A stretch of DNA of 64,000 bases from Candidatus Microthrix parvicella Bio17-1 (GTDB lineage Bacteria; Actinomycetota; Acidimicrobiia; Acidimicrobiales; Microtrichaceae), in contig NZ_AMPG01000005.1 in assembly GCF_000299415.1 (NCBI RefSeq), positions 95,422-159,421 of the forward strand, written 5' to 3'. The notes under the pieces were generated by a model. The model was given only the letters and a program-made list of their open reading frames with translations. It had not been told where the DNA came from and searched no databases. Below, piece after piece: positions 35,321 through 43,533 of this stretch (the first letter of the stretch is position 1; the number at the start of each line of letters is the position of its first letter). The position numbers and the translations under genes were made by a program.

Positions 35321-36802
35321 ATGTCAAGCCGCCTCGAGATCGAAATCACCAGCCTTCCCGGCGACGACCGCTTCACCTGGCGTGTCGTCGGGGCCAAGCA
35401 ACCCAAGGGCGAGGGCCCCCGGACGCTGCTGCCCGAGGGGACCAAGGTGGGCGACCAATTCAAGGCCGAGGCCGACTTCGGTCTCGATGGCATCGACCTC
35501 ACCAACATCACTCCGGCCAGACGCCAACGCAAGGAGGCCACGACCCTCGAGCTCATTTCGAACGAACCCTCCCAGTTGGTCACCACCAAGCTGGCGGAGA
35601 AGGGTCGGGGCGGCGGACGCCGAGACGACCGTGACGGCGGTCGAGGCCGGGGACGTGGCCGAGAAGGCGACCGTGATCGCGGCCGTGGCCGAGGTCGGGA
35701 CAACCGGGGTGAAGGTGGCGGGCGCGACGACGGCCGCGGTCGCGGCGACCGTCCGCATCGCCCGGCGCCGCCCGAGGTGCCCACCCGGCCCAAGGCAAAG
35801 CGGCTGCGCGCCGGAAAGACCCATCGCAACGAGGTACTGGCGTCGTTGCCGGACGAGCAGCGACCCGTTGCCGATCAGCTGATCGCAGGCGGCCTGCCCG
35901 CGGTGCGCGCCGCCATCAAGGAACAGAACGAGCACAACAAGGCCGAGGGTCGCCCAGAGGTGAAGCCCGGACCACTGATCGGACTGGCCGAACAGCTTCA
36001 GGAACAGCTCCGAACGGCAGAATGGCGCGATCGCGCCGAGGCGGCCGTGGAACAGGCCGACGAGGTGGACCTACGCGACCTCCGTTCGGTGGTGGTGGCC
36101 GGCGACACGGCCGCGAACGACGAGGACACCCGTGCCCTGGCCAGCCGGCTGCGCGACGCACTGAACAGTCGCGTCGAGACCGAACAGACCGCGTGGGCCG
36201 AGGAAATCTCAGCGTTGATTGGGGCCGGTCGGGTGATCCGTGCGTTGCGGGTATCCAGTCGGTCCCCCAAGGCCGGTGCCCCGCTGCCCGGCGATCTGGC
36301 CACGCGACTGGCCGGTGCCGTGGTCGACTCCGTGGACGACGCCATGACCGACGACCGGTGGGGCGCATTGCTGGACGCGCTGGCCTTCTCCCCCATTCGT
36401 GCGCTCGTGGATCTCGACCACATCCCGGCGAAGCCCAGCGAGGAACTGTTGGGCACCGTTCGGGCTGTGGCCTCCCGGCTACCCGAACTGGCAAAGAAGT
36501 TCGGCGTGGACCCTGCCACTGCGCCCAAAAACCCACCCAGGCGTCGCCGCCCCGGTGGTGACAAGGCGAAACCGGGGCGCAAGCCCAACGAGGCCAGGCA
36601 GGGCGATCGACCACCGCGCGATCGACCACAGCGGAACGCGCCCGGCGGCGGCGTGCCCAAGGACCAGGCCCCCACGGACCAGGCCCCGACCGAGGCGCCG
36701 GCCGCGGACGCAGCGCCACCCACCGAGACGGCTCCCGTGTCGGTGGCTGACGACACCGACACTCACGAGGGTGTCGTGCCCGACGCGACCGACGCCGAGT
36801 AA
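35321..36802 (+). CDS. RG/RGG-rich probable RNA-binding protein
   Basis: The 493-residue protein has three parts. Residues 1-90 are a beta-rich module (LEIEITSLPGDDRFTWRVVG, then LLPEGTKVGDQFKAEADF). Residues about 94-145 are a low-complexity RG box made of GRGRG, RDRGRG and GGR units. Residues about 155-400 are helical, with AVEQADEVDLRDLRSVVVAG and DRWGALLDALAFSPIRALVDL; the tail is Pro/Ala/Thr-rich. RGG boxes bind RNA in eukaryotic and some bacterial proteins; function here is inference. I do not know the family. ATG at 35321 has GAGAGCC upstream. Confidence 0.65.
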   Translation: MSSRLEIEITSLPGDDRFTWRVVGAKQPKGEGPRTLLPEGTKVGDQFKAEADFGLDGIDLTNITPARRQRKEATTLELISNEPSQLVTTKLAEKGRGGGRRDDRDGGRGRGRGREGDRDRGRGRGRDNRGEGGGRDDGRGRGDRPHRPAPPEVPTRPKAKRLRAGKTHRNEVLASLPDEQRPVADQLIAGGLPAVRAAIKEQNEHNKAEGRPEVKPGPLIGLAEQLQEQLRTAEWRDRAEAAVEQADEVDLRDLRSVVVAGDTAANDEDTRALASRLRDALNSRVETEQTAWAEEISALIGAGRVIRALRVSSRSPKAGAPLPGDLATRLAGAVVDSVDDAMTDDRWGALLDALAFSPIRALVDLDHIPAKPSEELLGTVRAVASRLPELAKKFGVDPATAPKNPPRRRRPGGDKAKPGRKPNEARQGDRPPRDRPQRNAPGGGVPKDQAPTDQAPTEAPAADAAPPTETAPVSVADDTDTHEGVVPDATDAE

Positions 36803-36827
36803 CTCGCCCCAACCCGTCGCCGGCTCC

Positions 36828-36833
36828 TAACTT
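36828..36833 (+). promoter_or_regulatory. -10 box TAACTT for the enoyl-CoA hydratase gene (leaderless)
   Basis: TAACTT lies 6 bases before the ATG at 36840. Confidence 0.45.
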
Positions 36834-36839
36834 GGGACG

Positions 36840-37661
36840 ATGACGAACGAGGAAACCACAGCCAGTCCGGTGATCGAGGGCAACAACAAGGTGCTCATGG
36901 AGCGCCGCGGCCACGTCGCAATCATCACGATCAACCGTCCCGAGGCACGCAACGCCGTCAACGGCGACGTGGCTCAGGGCATCGAGGCCGCAATCGACCA
37001 GTTGGAAGCTGATGACGACCTGTGGGTCGGAGTGCTCACCGGTGCGCGCACCGAAAAGGGCTGGATCTTCTCGGCCGGAGCCGACCTGAAGGCCATGAGC
37101 ACCGACCCGGGCGCCATGATGACCGAGAAGGGCGGATTCGCCGGGTTCGTCGCACGTGAGCGCACCAAGCCGGTGATCGCCGCGGTCGACGGTCCGGCAC
37201 TCGCCGGGGGAACCGAGATCGTGTTGGCCTGCGACATGGTCGTTGCGTCGGAGACGGCCGTGTTCGGCGTACCCGAGGTGCTGCGCAATCTCGTCGCCGC
37301 CGGCGGCGGGCTGTTCAGGCTTCCCCGCGTGTTGCCCCGCAACGTGGCCATGGAACTGGTGCTCACCGGGCGCCTGGACTTCCCGGCCGAGCGGGCTCAT
37401 CACTTCGGTTGGGTGAATGCCCTGACCGAGGAGGCCGATGCGTTGGACGGTGCCGTCCAATTGGCCGAGCAGGTGGCCAAGGCTGCTCCGCTGGCCGTCC
37501 GCGAGAGTCGCAAGATCGTGCTTGAGTCGGCCCTGGCCGATGAGGAGACCGGCTGGCGGCTGTCCAACGAGGGAATCGCCAAGATGTTCGGCGCCGAAGA
37601 CTTCGGTGAAGGTCTCACGGCCTTCTTCGAGAAGCGCGACCCCGTATGGAAGGGCCGCTGA
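36840..37661 (+). CDS. Enoyl-CoA hydratase/isomerase (crotonase) family protein
   Basis: The 273-residue protein has AIITINRPEARNAVNGDVAQGI, the oxyanion-hole segments FSAGADLKAM and PALAGGTEIVLACDMVVAS, and FGVPEVLRNLVAAGGGLFRLPRVLP. This is a crotonase-fold enzyme acting on acyl-CoA thioesters, similar to EchA proteins. The catalytic Glu at the second position of classical hydratases appears in FGVPEV. The end DPVWKGR is typical. Substrate not determined. Confidence 0.93.
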   Translation: MTNEETTASPVIEGNNKVLMERRGHVAIITINRPEARNAVNGDVAQGIEAAIDQLEADDDLWVGVLTGARTEKGWIFSAGADLKAMSTDPGAMMTEKGGFAGFVARERTKPVIAAVDGPALAGGTEIVLACDMVVASETAVFGVPEVLRNLVAAGGGLFRLPRVLPRNVAMELVLTGRLDFPAERAHHFGWVNALTEEADALDGAVQLAEQVAKAAPLAVRESRKIVLESALADEETGWRLSNEGIAKMFGAEDFGEGLTAFFEKRDPVWKGR

Positions 37662-37677
37662 ACCCGGTCCTCGTGTT

Positions 37678-37707
37678 GTGGCTGCGGGGCCAACGCCCCG
37701 CAGCCAC
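37678..37707. terminator. Bidirectional terminator hairpin between crotonase and Nudix genes
   Basis: GTGGCTGCGGGGC and GCCCCGCAGCCAC form a perfect 13-bp stem with loop CAAC. It fills most of the 46-base gap between the two convergent stops. No T-run on either side. Confidence 0.7.
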
Positions 37708-38136
37708 TCAGGCGATGGTGTCGATGATCTCGTTGGCCGAAAGAAACTCTGCCAGGCCAGGCGTGAGATCCAGAGCGGCAACATCCCACACAGGTACCCA
37801 GCGTGCGTCTGAGACGTCCGATCCCGCTTGTGGCTCTTGATGCGGATCCAACAGGGTCACCTGGAAGTCGACGACCACGTAGTGGGCACGGGTCCCGGCC
37901 GAGTCGGGCAGGAGTTCGGCAATGCCGACCTGGTTGCTGCACACCCCCACCACACCGGTCTCCTCCCGAAGTTCACGAATCACAGCTTCTGCAAGCAACT
38001 CGCCGTGCTCCACACGGCCGCCAGGCAACGTCCATGCGCCCACGTCGGGTGCGGTCGCTCGCCTCACCAACAACAGTTCGTTGTCGCGCTGCACCACCGC
38101 ACCCACGGCCACCTGAGGCCGTTCACCCAACGTCAA
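37708..38136 (-). CDS. Nudix hydrolase
   Basis: The 142-residue protein has a full Nudix box in GGRVEHGELLAEAVIREL followed by REETGV, matching GX5EX7REUXEEXGU. It hydrolyses a nucleoside diphosphate linked to another group; the substrate (oxidised nucleotide, NDP-sugar or similar) is not determinable. It is the last gene of a four-gene operon and overlaps the acetyltransferase gene by 14 bases. Confidence 0.93.
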   Translation of the reverse strand: MTLGERPQVAVGAVVQRDNELLLVRRATAPDVGAWTLPGGRVEHGELLAEAVIRELREETGVVGVCSNQVGIAELLPDSAGTRAHYVVVDFQVTLLDPHQEPQAGSDVSDARWVPVWDVAALDLTPGLAEFLSANEIIDTIA

Positions 38137-38629
38137 GGCTCCACCGGTGCGGGGGAGGCTCTTCGGACGCCAAACTTCGATGCACCACGATCGCCCGGGC
38201 GATCAGACCGGCCGCCTCAAAGAAGTTCTTGGTGGCCCGGTCACCCGGGAGCGCCAGCGAGTCGATACCGATACATCCCGCAGCGCGAGCCCAGCTTTCC
38301 ACCGCTTCGATCATGTGTCGCCCGACGCCCACCCCGCGGGCATCGGGATGGGTGTGGATCTCCTCGACGACGGCCAGGAGGCCATCTGCAACGGGCTCAA
38401 GGCGGGCTACCGTCACCCCGAGCGGCACATCAAACACCGTGCCGACCACAACCAGGCCGTCGGCCAAGCGGTCTCGGAGTCGCTGCTCGGTGACCGGTGC
38501 TGCGTTGGCCAACGCCCAGGTACCGCCATCACGCTGGTTGAGTTGCCCGTCGTGGGCCTGACGGACCAACTCGAGCACGGTTGGCAGCTCGTCCAGGGTG
38601 GCACTGCGAGCTTCGATCGGCCCCGTCAC
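38123..38629 (-). CDS. GNAT-family N-acetyltransferase
   Basis: The 168-residue protein has the GNAT motif A in VVEEIHTHPDARGVGVGRHMIEAVESWARAAG, with the acetyl-CoA-binding RGVGVG loop, and the C-terminal FFEAAGLIARAIVVHRSL. The acceptor is unknown. The GTG start overlaps the stop of the gene before it (GTGA), so it is translated from the same message. Confidence 0.9.
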   Translation of the reverse strand: MTGPIEARSATLDELPTVLELVRQAHDGQLNQRDGGTWALANAAPVTEQRLRDRLADGLVVVGTVFDVPLGVTVARLEPVADGLLAVVEEIHTHPDARGVGVGRHMIEAVESWARAAGCIGIDSLALPGDRATKNFFEAAGLIARAIVVHRSLASEEPPPHRWSLDVG

Positions 38630-39174
38630 ATCGACGATTGCAGTTGACGAACCCGCGTCAGGATGGTGCGTCGCCCGCGGTTGGCCTGCTCGTAGGCACC
38701 GATGGCGGCCAGCTCAGCGGCGGTCAACGCGTCAAGACGCTTCACCACCTGGGAGGCGGCAAGCTCATCAAAGCCAGGAATGGCCAGGTCGCCAACCACT
38801 GGCAATGGCTCAGATGGGGTCGGTTGCACCGAAACGGTCTGCGCCACGGTTCCGCTGGGTGCCGGCCCGTCGTTGGCGCTCATCGCCGAGAGTCGGTCCT
38901 CGACGCGAAGCGGGCTGACGTTGGACGGGCGGGTCATCTGGCGCACCGGATGCAGCCGCGGGCGGTCCCCCAGGTCGAGTCCAGGAGGATCCATCGGAAG
39001 ACCGGCATGGGCGCAGACGAGCCGGCCAAGTCGCACGCCGAGCGCCATCTGACCCTGGGTACGGGTGATCAATCGGTCGACAGCACCGGCCGAGCCGATG
39101 GCCAGCCGCGCGAGCGGCGTGTCGAAGAGCACGTCCTCGGGGGCTTCAACGGGGAGCGTGGCAGCCGGGATCAC
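38626..39174 (-). CDS. Conserved helical protein of unknown function
   Basis: The 182-residue protein starts with GTG overlapping the upstream stop. The N-terminal half (VIPAATLPVEAPEDVLFD, GQMALGVRLGRLVCAHAGLP) and the C-terminal segment (FDELAASQVVKRLDALTAAELAAIGAYEQANRGRRTIL) are helical; the middle is a Pro/Ser/Thr linker. The C-terminal segment is like the helical module at the end of several actinobacterial proteins of unknown role. No function is assigned. Confidence 0.7.
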   Translation of the reverse strand: MIPAATLPVEAPEDVLFDTPLARLAIGSAGAVDRLITRTQGQMALGVRLGRLVCAHAGLPMDPPGLDLGDRPRLHPVRQMTRPSNVSPLRVEDRLSAMSANDGPAPSGTVAQTVSVQPTPSEPLPVVGDLAIPGFDELAASQVVKRLDALTAAELAAIGAYEQANRGRRTILTRVRQLQSSM

Positions 39175-39713
39175 GACATTCCGAATGCGATCTGGATGCC
39201 AGGGCAGTCTTCCTCGCCGGACGGACACGTGGGGTTGACCCGCCGTCCGAACTGGCGTGGATGCACCACCATAAAGCACCCGGGGCAGGTGAACTCGCCC
39301 TCCTGCTTGGCCGTCACCCCATCTGCCTGCTCCACCGGTGCCGGCTTCTTCACCGGAACGACAAGCGCCTCTTCCTCTTCTTCATCGTCATCATCGAGGT
39401 CGTCCTCGGAGGCGATTTTCCCTTTGAGGATCGTGTCGAGGTCGGCCTCGACGTCATCGGGGCCAAGGTCCTCCTCGTCGTCCTCGTCCTCGGACGGCGC
39501 CTTGGCGGCCGCTGAGGCATCGTCCTCGGACGGCGCCTTGGCGGCCGCAGAGGCATCGTCGGAGTCGTCGTCGTCCTCCTCGGGGACCTCAACGAGGTCC
39601 TCATCCAGGTCGGTGGACAGATCGTCGTCGTCGAGCTCCTCGTCGAGCTCTTCGACCTGGTCGTCGAGCTCGTCTGCATCATCTTCGAGATCATCGATGT
39701 CGTCAGCAGCCAT
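39171..39713 (-). CDS. Very acidic protein with C-terminal zinc finger (DUF4193-like)
   Basis: The 180-residue protein has more than 100 residues dominated by Asp and Glu, including two copies of a 12-residue unit. It ends with a compact finger, FTCPGCFMVVHPRQFGRR then TCPSGEEDCPG. The mycobacterial DUF4193 proteins likewise join an acidic head to a short FTCxxCFLVHHRSQL finger. Their function is not known. It is the first gene of a four-gene operon with overlapping stops and starts. Confidence 0.7.
   Translation of the reverse strand: MAADDIDDLEDDADELDDQVEELDEELDDDDLSTDLDEDLVEVPEEDDDDSDDASAAAKAPSEDDASAAAKAPSEDEDDEEDLGPDDVEADLDTILKGKIASEDDLDDDDEEEEEALVVPVKKPAPVEQADGVTAKQEGEFTCPGCFMVVHPRQFGRRVNPTCPSGEEDCPGIQIAFGMS
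39487..39558 (-). repeat. 36-bp tandem repeat, two copies
   Basis: Two 36-base units (39487-39522 and 39523-39558) differ only at one T/A position. They encode ASAAAKAPSEDD and its neighbour copy in the acidic protein. Confidence 0.9.
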
Positions 39714-39880
39714 TGCAGTAAATCCTCAGAACGTCAGCGGGTGGTCGGGCGGCATCATAGACAGCTCTCGCGTCCTCGCCGACCCGGCTTCTCGGCGAAG
39801 CCGGTGCATTGCCTACAACCTGGACTCGGCGGCGTCCACCCCAGCGCACAAAAAGTCACCCGTGGACGCCGGGAAGCGCC

Positions 39881-41494
39881 CTATTCGGCGGCCGCACCGC
39901 GCCTGGCCTCCGCCCGGCGCTCGGCCTCGAGACGCTCCAGTTCCACGCCAGACCCATGGTCCACATAACTCATCATCTCGGCCACCAACCGGTGACCCGC
40001 CTGCTCGGCGATCGCCCGGTGCATCTGCTGTGCCACCACCCGGTAGCTCACGTGCCCCTGGGGTGCCGAACGCAACTCCGTCAGATGCATGGCCTCCCGC
40101 GCATTGAGGTTCATGACAAAGCGAACCCGGTAGGCCAGCGCCACGGCATAGCTCGCCCGGTCTGGGAACTGTCGAGCCAACAGATCATGCAAACCCGCCG
40201 AGGTTGCCATCGCCCGGTCGTACTCGGCCGCCGCACCGGCGTCATCCACCTCGGCCGGCCGCAGGTAGCCGTGGTGCGGCGTCAGGTTCTGCCACTCGAT
40301 CGTCATCATGCGGTGCCGCTGGAGGTCGCGGAAGGCTCCGTAGTCGGCCACCACCTCGAAGCGATAGTTCACCCGCTCGAGCCCTCGACCCGGCTTGTGA
40401 CGCCGGTTGGACCGCTGCCCCACGTACGCGGCGACCACCGCACGACGGTCATCAGCACCCATTGCGGCCACCTCGGCGAGCAGCGTTGCGTCACTCAGAT
40501 GAGTGTGGGGGGCCAACATGGCGGCGATCATCTTGGTTTCGGCCTCGGGATCCCAGTCCACCAGACGCACTGCGGCGTCACCCTCGCTGTCGACGCGGCC
40601 GTCGAAGAGCCGCTCGGCGACCTCTGACATGGTCGAACGGTTGGTCGCCAGATAGTTGCTCCAGGCGCCGCCCCGGTCTGGCACGTCCACCCGCTTCAGG
40701 AAGGATGGGATCACCTTGCGCAGTTCGTGGAGCATGTCATCTGCGTACGCACGGGCCTCTGGCAGCGGATGGGCACGAAGGCGCAGGAGAAGCGCCTCGT
40801 AGGCCTGGCCGCTGCCGTAGATGCCCACGTTGGATTGAGCGGCGGCCGGGAGGAGCCCCCGGAGCGCATCGAAGGATTTGGCGCGAATCGACTGGCGATA
40901 CACAAAGTCGGAGTCGTCTGCATGCTTGGGATACACCCGACGGAAGTGGTCGCCAAGCACCGGGAGCAGCGATGAATAGGTGTCGAACAGGTCGTCCATG
41001 TCCCCGACATAGCGGGCGCCCAGGCGTGATGCGAGCACCTCGGGGTCGCGGTAGTACCGGAACCGACCGTTGACCCGGGCGTCGTAGGGGATGTAGCGGG
41101 TCGACTGCTCCAGGTAGCTGGCCAGGCGACCCCATTCGAGCAGCTTGGTCAGGATGTTTGATGCCTGCTCGCACGCCAGGTGCACCCCACCCAGTTGGGC
41201 GACCGAGTCGTCGCCGTACTCGACGAACACCTTGTCGTACAGCTTCTCCGCCCGTTCCAAACCAACCCCGGCGTCGGTGCCGACATCAGCGGTCAGTTCC
41301 AGGTCAACCGCAAACTCGTCCAGAAACAGCCGCCGCAGCGACTTGGCCGATCGGCTGTAGCGGGCGAACAACGCCCCCTTCACCACCTCGGGCAGGTTGG
41401 TCAGTGCAAACACCGGTCGATCGAGGTTGGTGAAATACCGGCGCAACACCAGCGCCTCGTCGTCGGTGAACTCCTCGGCCTGGTGGGTGAACAC
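39881..41494 (-). CDS. Double-length ThyX-like protein (FAD-dependent thymidylate synthase family)
   Basis: The 537-residue protein is about twice the size of ThyX (about 250). The first half (about 20-270) contains WGRLASYLEQSTRYIP at 121-136, aligning with the ThyX motif RHRxxSxNExSxRY but with Trp-Gly for the first Arg-His. The second half (about 320-520) contains LQRHRMMTIEWQNLTP at 391-406, which keeps RHR but loses the Ser and the SxRY. The two halves thus complement each other. The GTG start has a TAGTCT box 6 bases upstream. Whether it makes dTMP or has another flavin-dependent role cannot be told. Confidence 0.8.
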   Translation of the reverse strand: MFTHQAEEFTDDEALVLRRYFTNLDRPVFALTNLPEVVKGALFARYSRSAKSLRRLFLDEFAVDLELTADVGTDAGVGLERAEKLYDKVFVEYGDDSVAQLGGVHLACEQASNILTKLLEWGRLASYLEQSTRYIPYDARVNGRFRYYRDPEVLASRLGARYVGDMDDLFDTYSSLLPVLGDHFRRVYPKHADDSDFVYRQSIRAKSFDALRGLLPAAAQSNVGIYGSGQAYEALLLRLRAHPLPEARAYADDMLHELRKVIPSFLKRVDVPDRGGAWSNYLATNRSTMSEVAERLFDGRVDSEGDAAVRLVDWDPEAETKMIAAMLAPHTHLSDATLLAEVAAMGADDRRAVVAAYVGQRSNRRHKPGRGLERVNYRFEVVADYGAFRDLQRHRMMTIEWQNLTPHHGYLRPAEVDDAGAAAEYDRAMATSAGLHDLLARQFPDRASYAVALAYRVRFVMNLNAREAMHLTELRSAPQGHVSYRVVAQQMHRAIAEQAGHRLVAEMMSYVDHGSGVELERLEAERRAEARRGAAAE

Positions 41495-41500
41495 GAGCCG

Positions 41501-41506
41501 AGACTA
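41501..41506 (-). promoter_or_regulatory. -10 box TAGTCT for the ThyX-like gene (leaderless)
   Basis: TAGTCT on the minus strand ends 6 bases before the GTG at 41494. Confidence 0.45.
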
Positions 41507-41589
41507 TTTCACTCCGGCCAAACTCTGGGCCATGGTGGGATCCAAAGCCGTCCACCCCGGCGGTTCCCCCAGCCGAGCGGTGATGGGGG

Positions 41590-42807
41590 TCAGTGCGTCA
41601 CCGAGCGCCATTCCTCCGTCGCTGCGGTCAGCACGCTGGGATCGGCCCAGAGGTCGACGGCAACGCCGGCCATGGCCTTGGCACCATCGAGCACCGCCAG
41701 GTCGCCCGAAGGCGAGGCGGCGGCGACCGCAAACGCCTCGGTGTGGATCGAGCTGTCGGGCGGCGCTGCAGCAATCGTGGGGTGGATGCTGGGCACCTCG
41801 AGGCTGACGTTGCCCATGTCGGTCGAGCCAACGGTCAGCGAGGCGTGCTCCACCCCGGCCACGCTCCGCCCCAGGAGCGCAGCGTGGGCGCTGTAGCGAG
41901 CACCCAAGGTGGCATTGTGCACCAGCTCTGCGTACGGGGAATCCACCCAGACGACCTCCATCTCACAACCGGCGCTGAGCGCTCCGCCCTCAAGCGAAGC
42001 CAGCACCCGTGGCTTCAGCTGCTCGAGGCGGGCCAGCGTGCCCGAACGAACGTAGTAGTGCGCCGCAGCGCGCCGGGGCACCACGTTGGGCTGGTCCCCG
42101 GCCTCGGTGAAGATGCCATGGATTCGCTCGTCGGGAGCGATGTGCTGACGCAACGCGCCAACGGCGCTGTAGCCCAACACGGCGGCGTCGAGCGCGTTGC
42201 GACCCAGTTCCGGGTGAGCGGCAGCATGGGAGGCTTTGCCGTGGTAGGTCACCTTCACCTGCTGAACGGCGATGGCATACATCGACTCGACGTCAGCCGA
42301 TGACGGGTGCACCATCATCGCCGCGTCGACCCCCAGCAGTGCCCCGGCATCGATCATGGCGATTTTGCCGCCGCCACCCTCCTCGGCCGGGGTACCCAGC
42401 ACCACCAGGTTGCCGTCGAGTTCCTCGACCACCGATGAGGCGCCCAACGCTGCCCCAAGCCCGGCGGCGGCGATGATGTTGTGACCGCAGGCATGACCGA
42501 TTCCCGGCAGCGCGTCGTACTCACAGATGATCGCCACCGTTGGGCCCGATCCCCCACCCACCCGTGCCTCGAATGCCGTATCGAGGCCGTACGCACCCCT
42601 GGTGACGTGGAGGCCCGCCTCCTCCAGCACCCCACACAGCAGGTCGTGGGCGTGGTATTCGGCGTATGCCAACTCCGGGTCGGCGTGGATGCGATGCGAA
42701 ACGTCCAGCAACCGATCCGCCAACCGGTCGATCTCCTCGGCAACTCGGGCCTGGGCGGCCGTCTGGCCGATGCTGTGGGGCGTTGCACTCGCGTCGTTCA
42801 CCATCAT
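41590..42807 (-). CDS. M20-family amidohydrolase/peptidase
   Basis: The 405-residue protein has the di-metal site residues in ICEYDALPGIGHACGHNIIAAA, the catalytic Glu in TPAEEGGGGKIAM, and later HPSSADVE and SIHTEAFAVAA. It resembles AbgB-like and N-acyl amino-acid amidohydrolases. The dimerisation domain is at about 185-300. The start is one of two adjacent ATGs (42807 or 42804); a TACATT box lies 6 bases before the second. Confidence 0.92.
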   Translation of the reverse strand: MMVNDASATPHSIGQTAAQARVAEEIDRLADRLLDVSHRIHADPELAYAEYHAHDLLCGVLEEAGLHVTRGAYGLDTAFEARVGGGSGPTVAIICEYDALPGIGHACGHNIIAAAGLGAALGASSVVEELDGNLVVLGTPAEEGGGGKIAMIDAGALLGVDAAMMVHPSSADVESMYAIAVQQVKVTYHGKASHAAAHPELGRNALDAAVLGYSAVGALRQHIAPDERIHGIFTEAGDQPNVVPRRAAAHYYVRSGTLARLEQLKPRVLASLEGGALSAGCEMEVVWVDSPYAELVHNATLGARYSAHAALLGRSVAGVEHASLTVGSTDMGNVSLEVPSIHPTIAAAPPDSSIHTEAFAVAAASPSGDLAVLDGAKAMAGVAVDLWADPSVLTAATEEWRSVTH

Positions 42808-42846
42808 CTCAATGTAGGAGCAGCGCAGCGACGGGCGGCGCCCGGC

Positions 42847-43533
42847 CTACATCACCACGGCGAACGCATCCGGAACAACGCTCACAGTGAAGCGGTCCAC
42901 CATGCCGTGGTCCAGCCCGTCGACGAAGAGTCGCCACGGGCCACCCGCCGAGTCGACCGACTTGGGCCGCGAGGTGGCCAGGTCCGGGTGAGGCAGGTGC
43001 GTGCCCGTGCGCAAACGGGCGCCGAGGCGCCGCCGATCACGCCTGGGTAGCGACCCGCGGGTCACCTCCAGGCGTCCGTCGTTGGGGTGACCGCGCGGCG
43101 CGATGTTCCAGTCGCCGAGGAAGGCCGCGTTGGCCACCACCAGCGTCTCGGCCTCAAACCAACCCATGTGCCGCAGCTCCCCACCACGAGAGCGGGCCGG
43201 CTGCCGAAACGCCACCACGTGGGCCACGGCCGCCATCGCCCCGCCCGCGGCACGGTCAGAGTCACAGCGAACCACCATCGCGTCGAGCGGAAAAAGCCAG
43301 GCATCAGGGCCGCTGGGGCTTCGGCCGCCGGCAGCGCCGCCAAGGGTGACAAACAGGTCACCTCCGGCCAGCCCGACTGCGGTGGCACCCTCGAACCTGC
43401 CAGGGTTCGGCTTCGGACCATCGAGCACCTGGCGACGAACCAGTTCGGCCAGTTCGGCATCGCTCGTGGCCACCGGCCGACCGATTTCGAGCGAGCAGGG
43501 ACGGCCCCACTGCACCCCCTTCGCGATGGTCAC
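42847..43533 (-). CDS. Lipid-kinase-like protein (C-terminal domain of the DAG kinase family)
   Basis: The 228-residue protein has a beta-sandwich segment ETLVVANAAFLGDWNIAPRGHPNDGRLEV that matches the second domain of bacterial diacylglycerol kinases (YegS/DgkB), but no GGDGT ATP-binding motif, so it is probably not a kinase alone. It starts with GTG overlapping the helY stop. In other actinobacteria a lipid-kinase-type gene sits in the same place next to helY and tatC. Confidence 0.6.
   Translation of the reverse strand: MTIAKGVQWGRPCSLEIGRPVATSDAELAELVRRQVLDGPKPNPGRFEGATAVGLAGGDLFVTLGGAAGGRSPSGPDAWLFPLDAMVVRCDSDRAAGGAMAAVAHVVAFRQPARSRGGELRHMGWFEAETLVVANAAFLGDWNIAPRGHPNDGRLEVTRGSLPRRDRRRLGARLRTGTHLPHPDLATSRPKSVDSAGGPWRLFVDGLDHGMVDRFTVSVVPDAFAVVM

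Noticed and set aside
35916..37784. Long minus-strand frame opposite the RG-rich protein and crotonase genes
   Set aside because: It spans two real genes, has no motif, and covers the crotonase active-site region in antisense.
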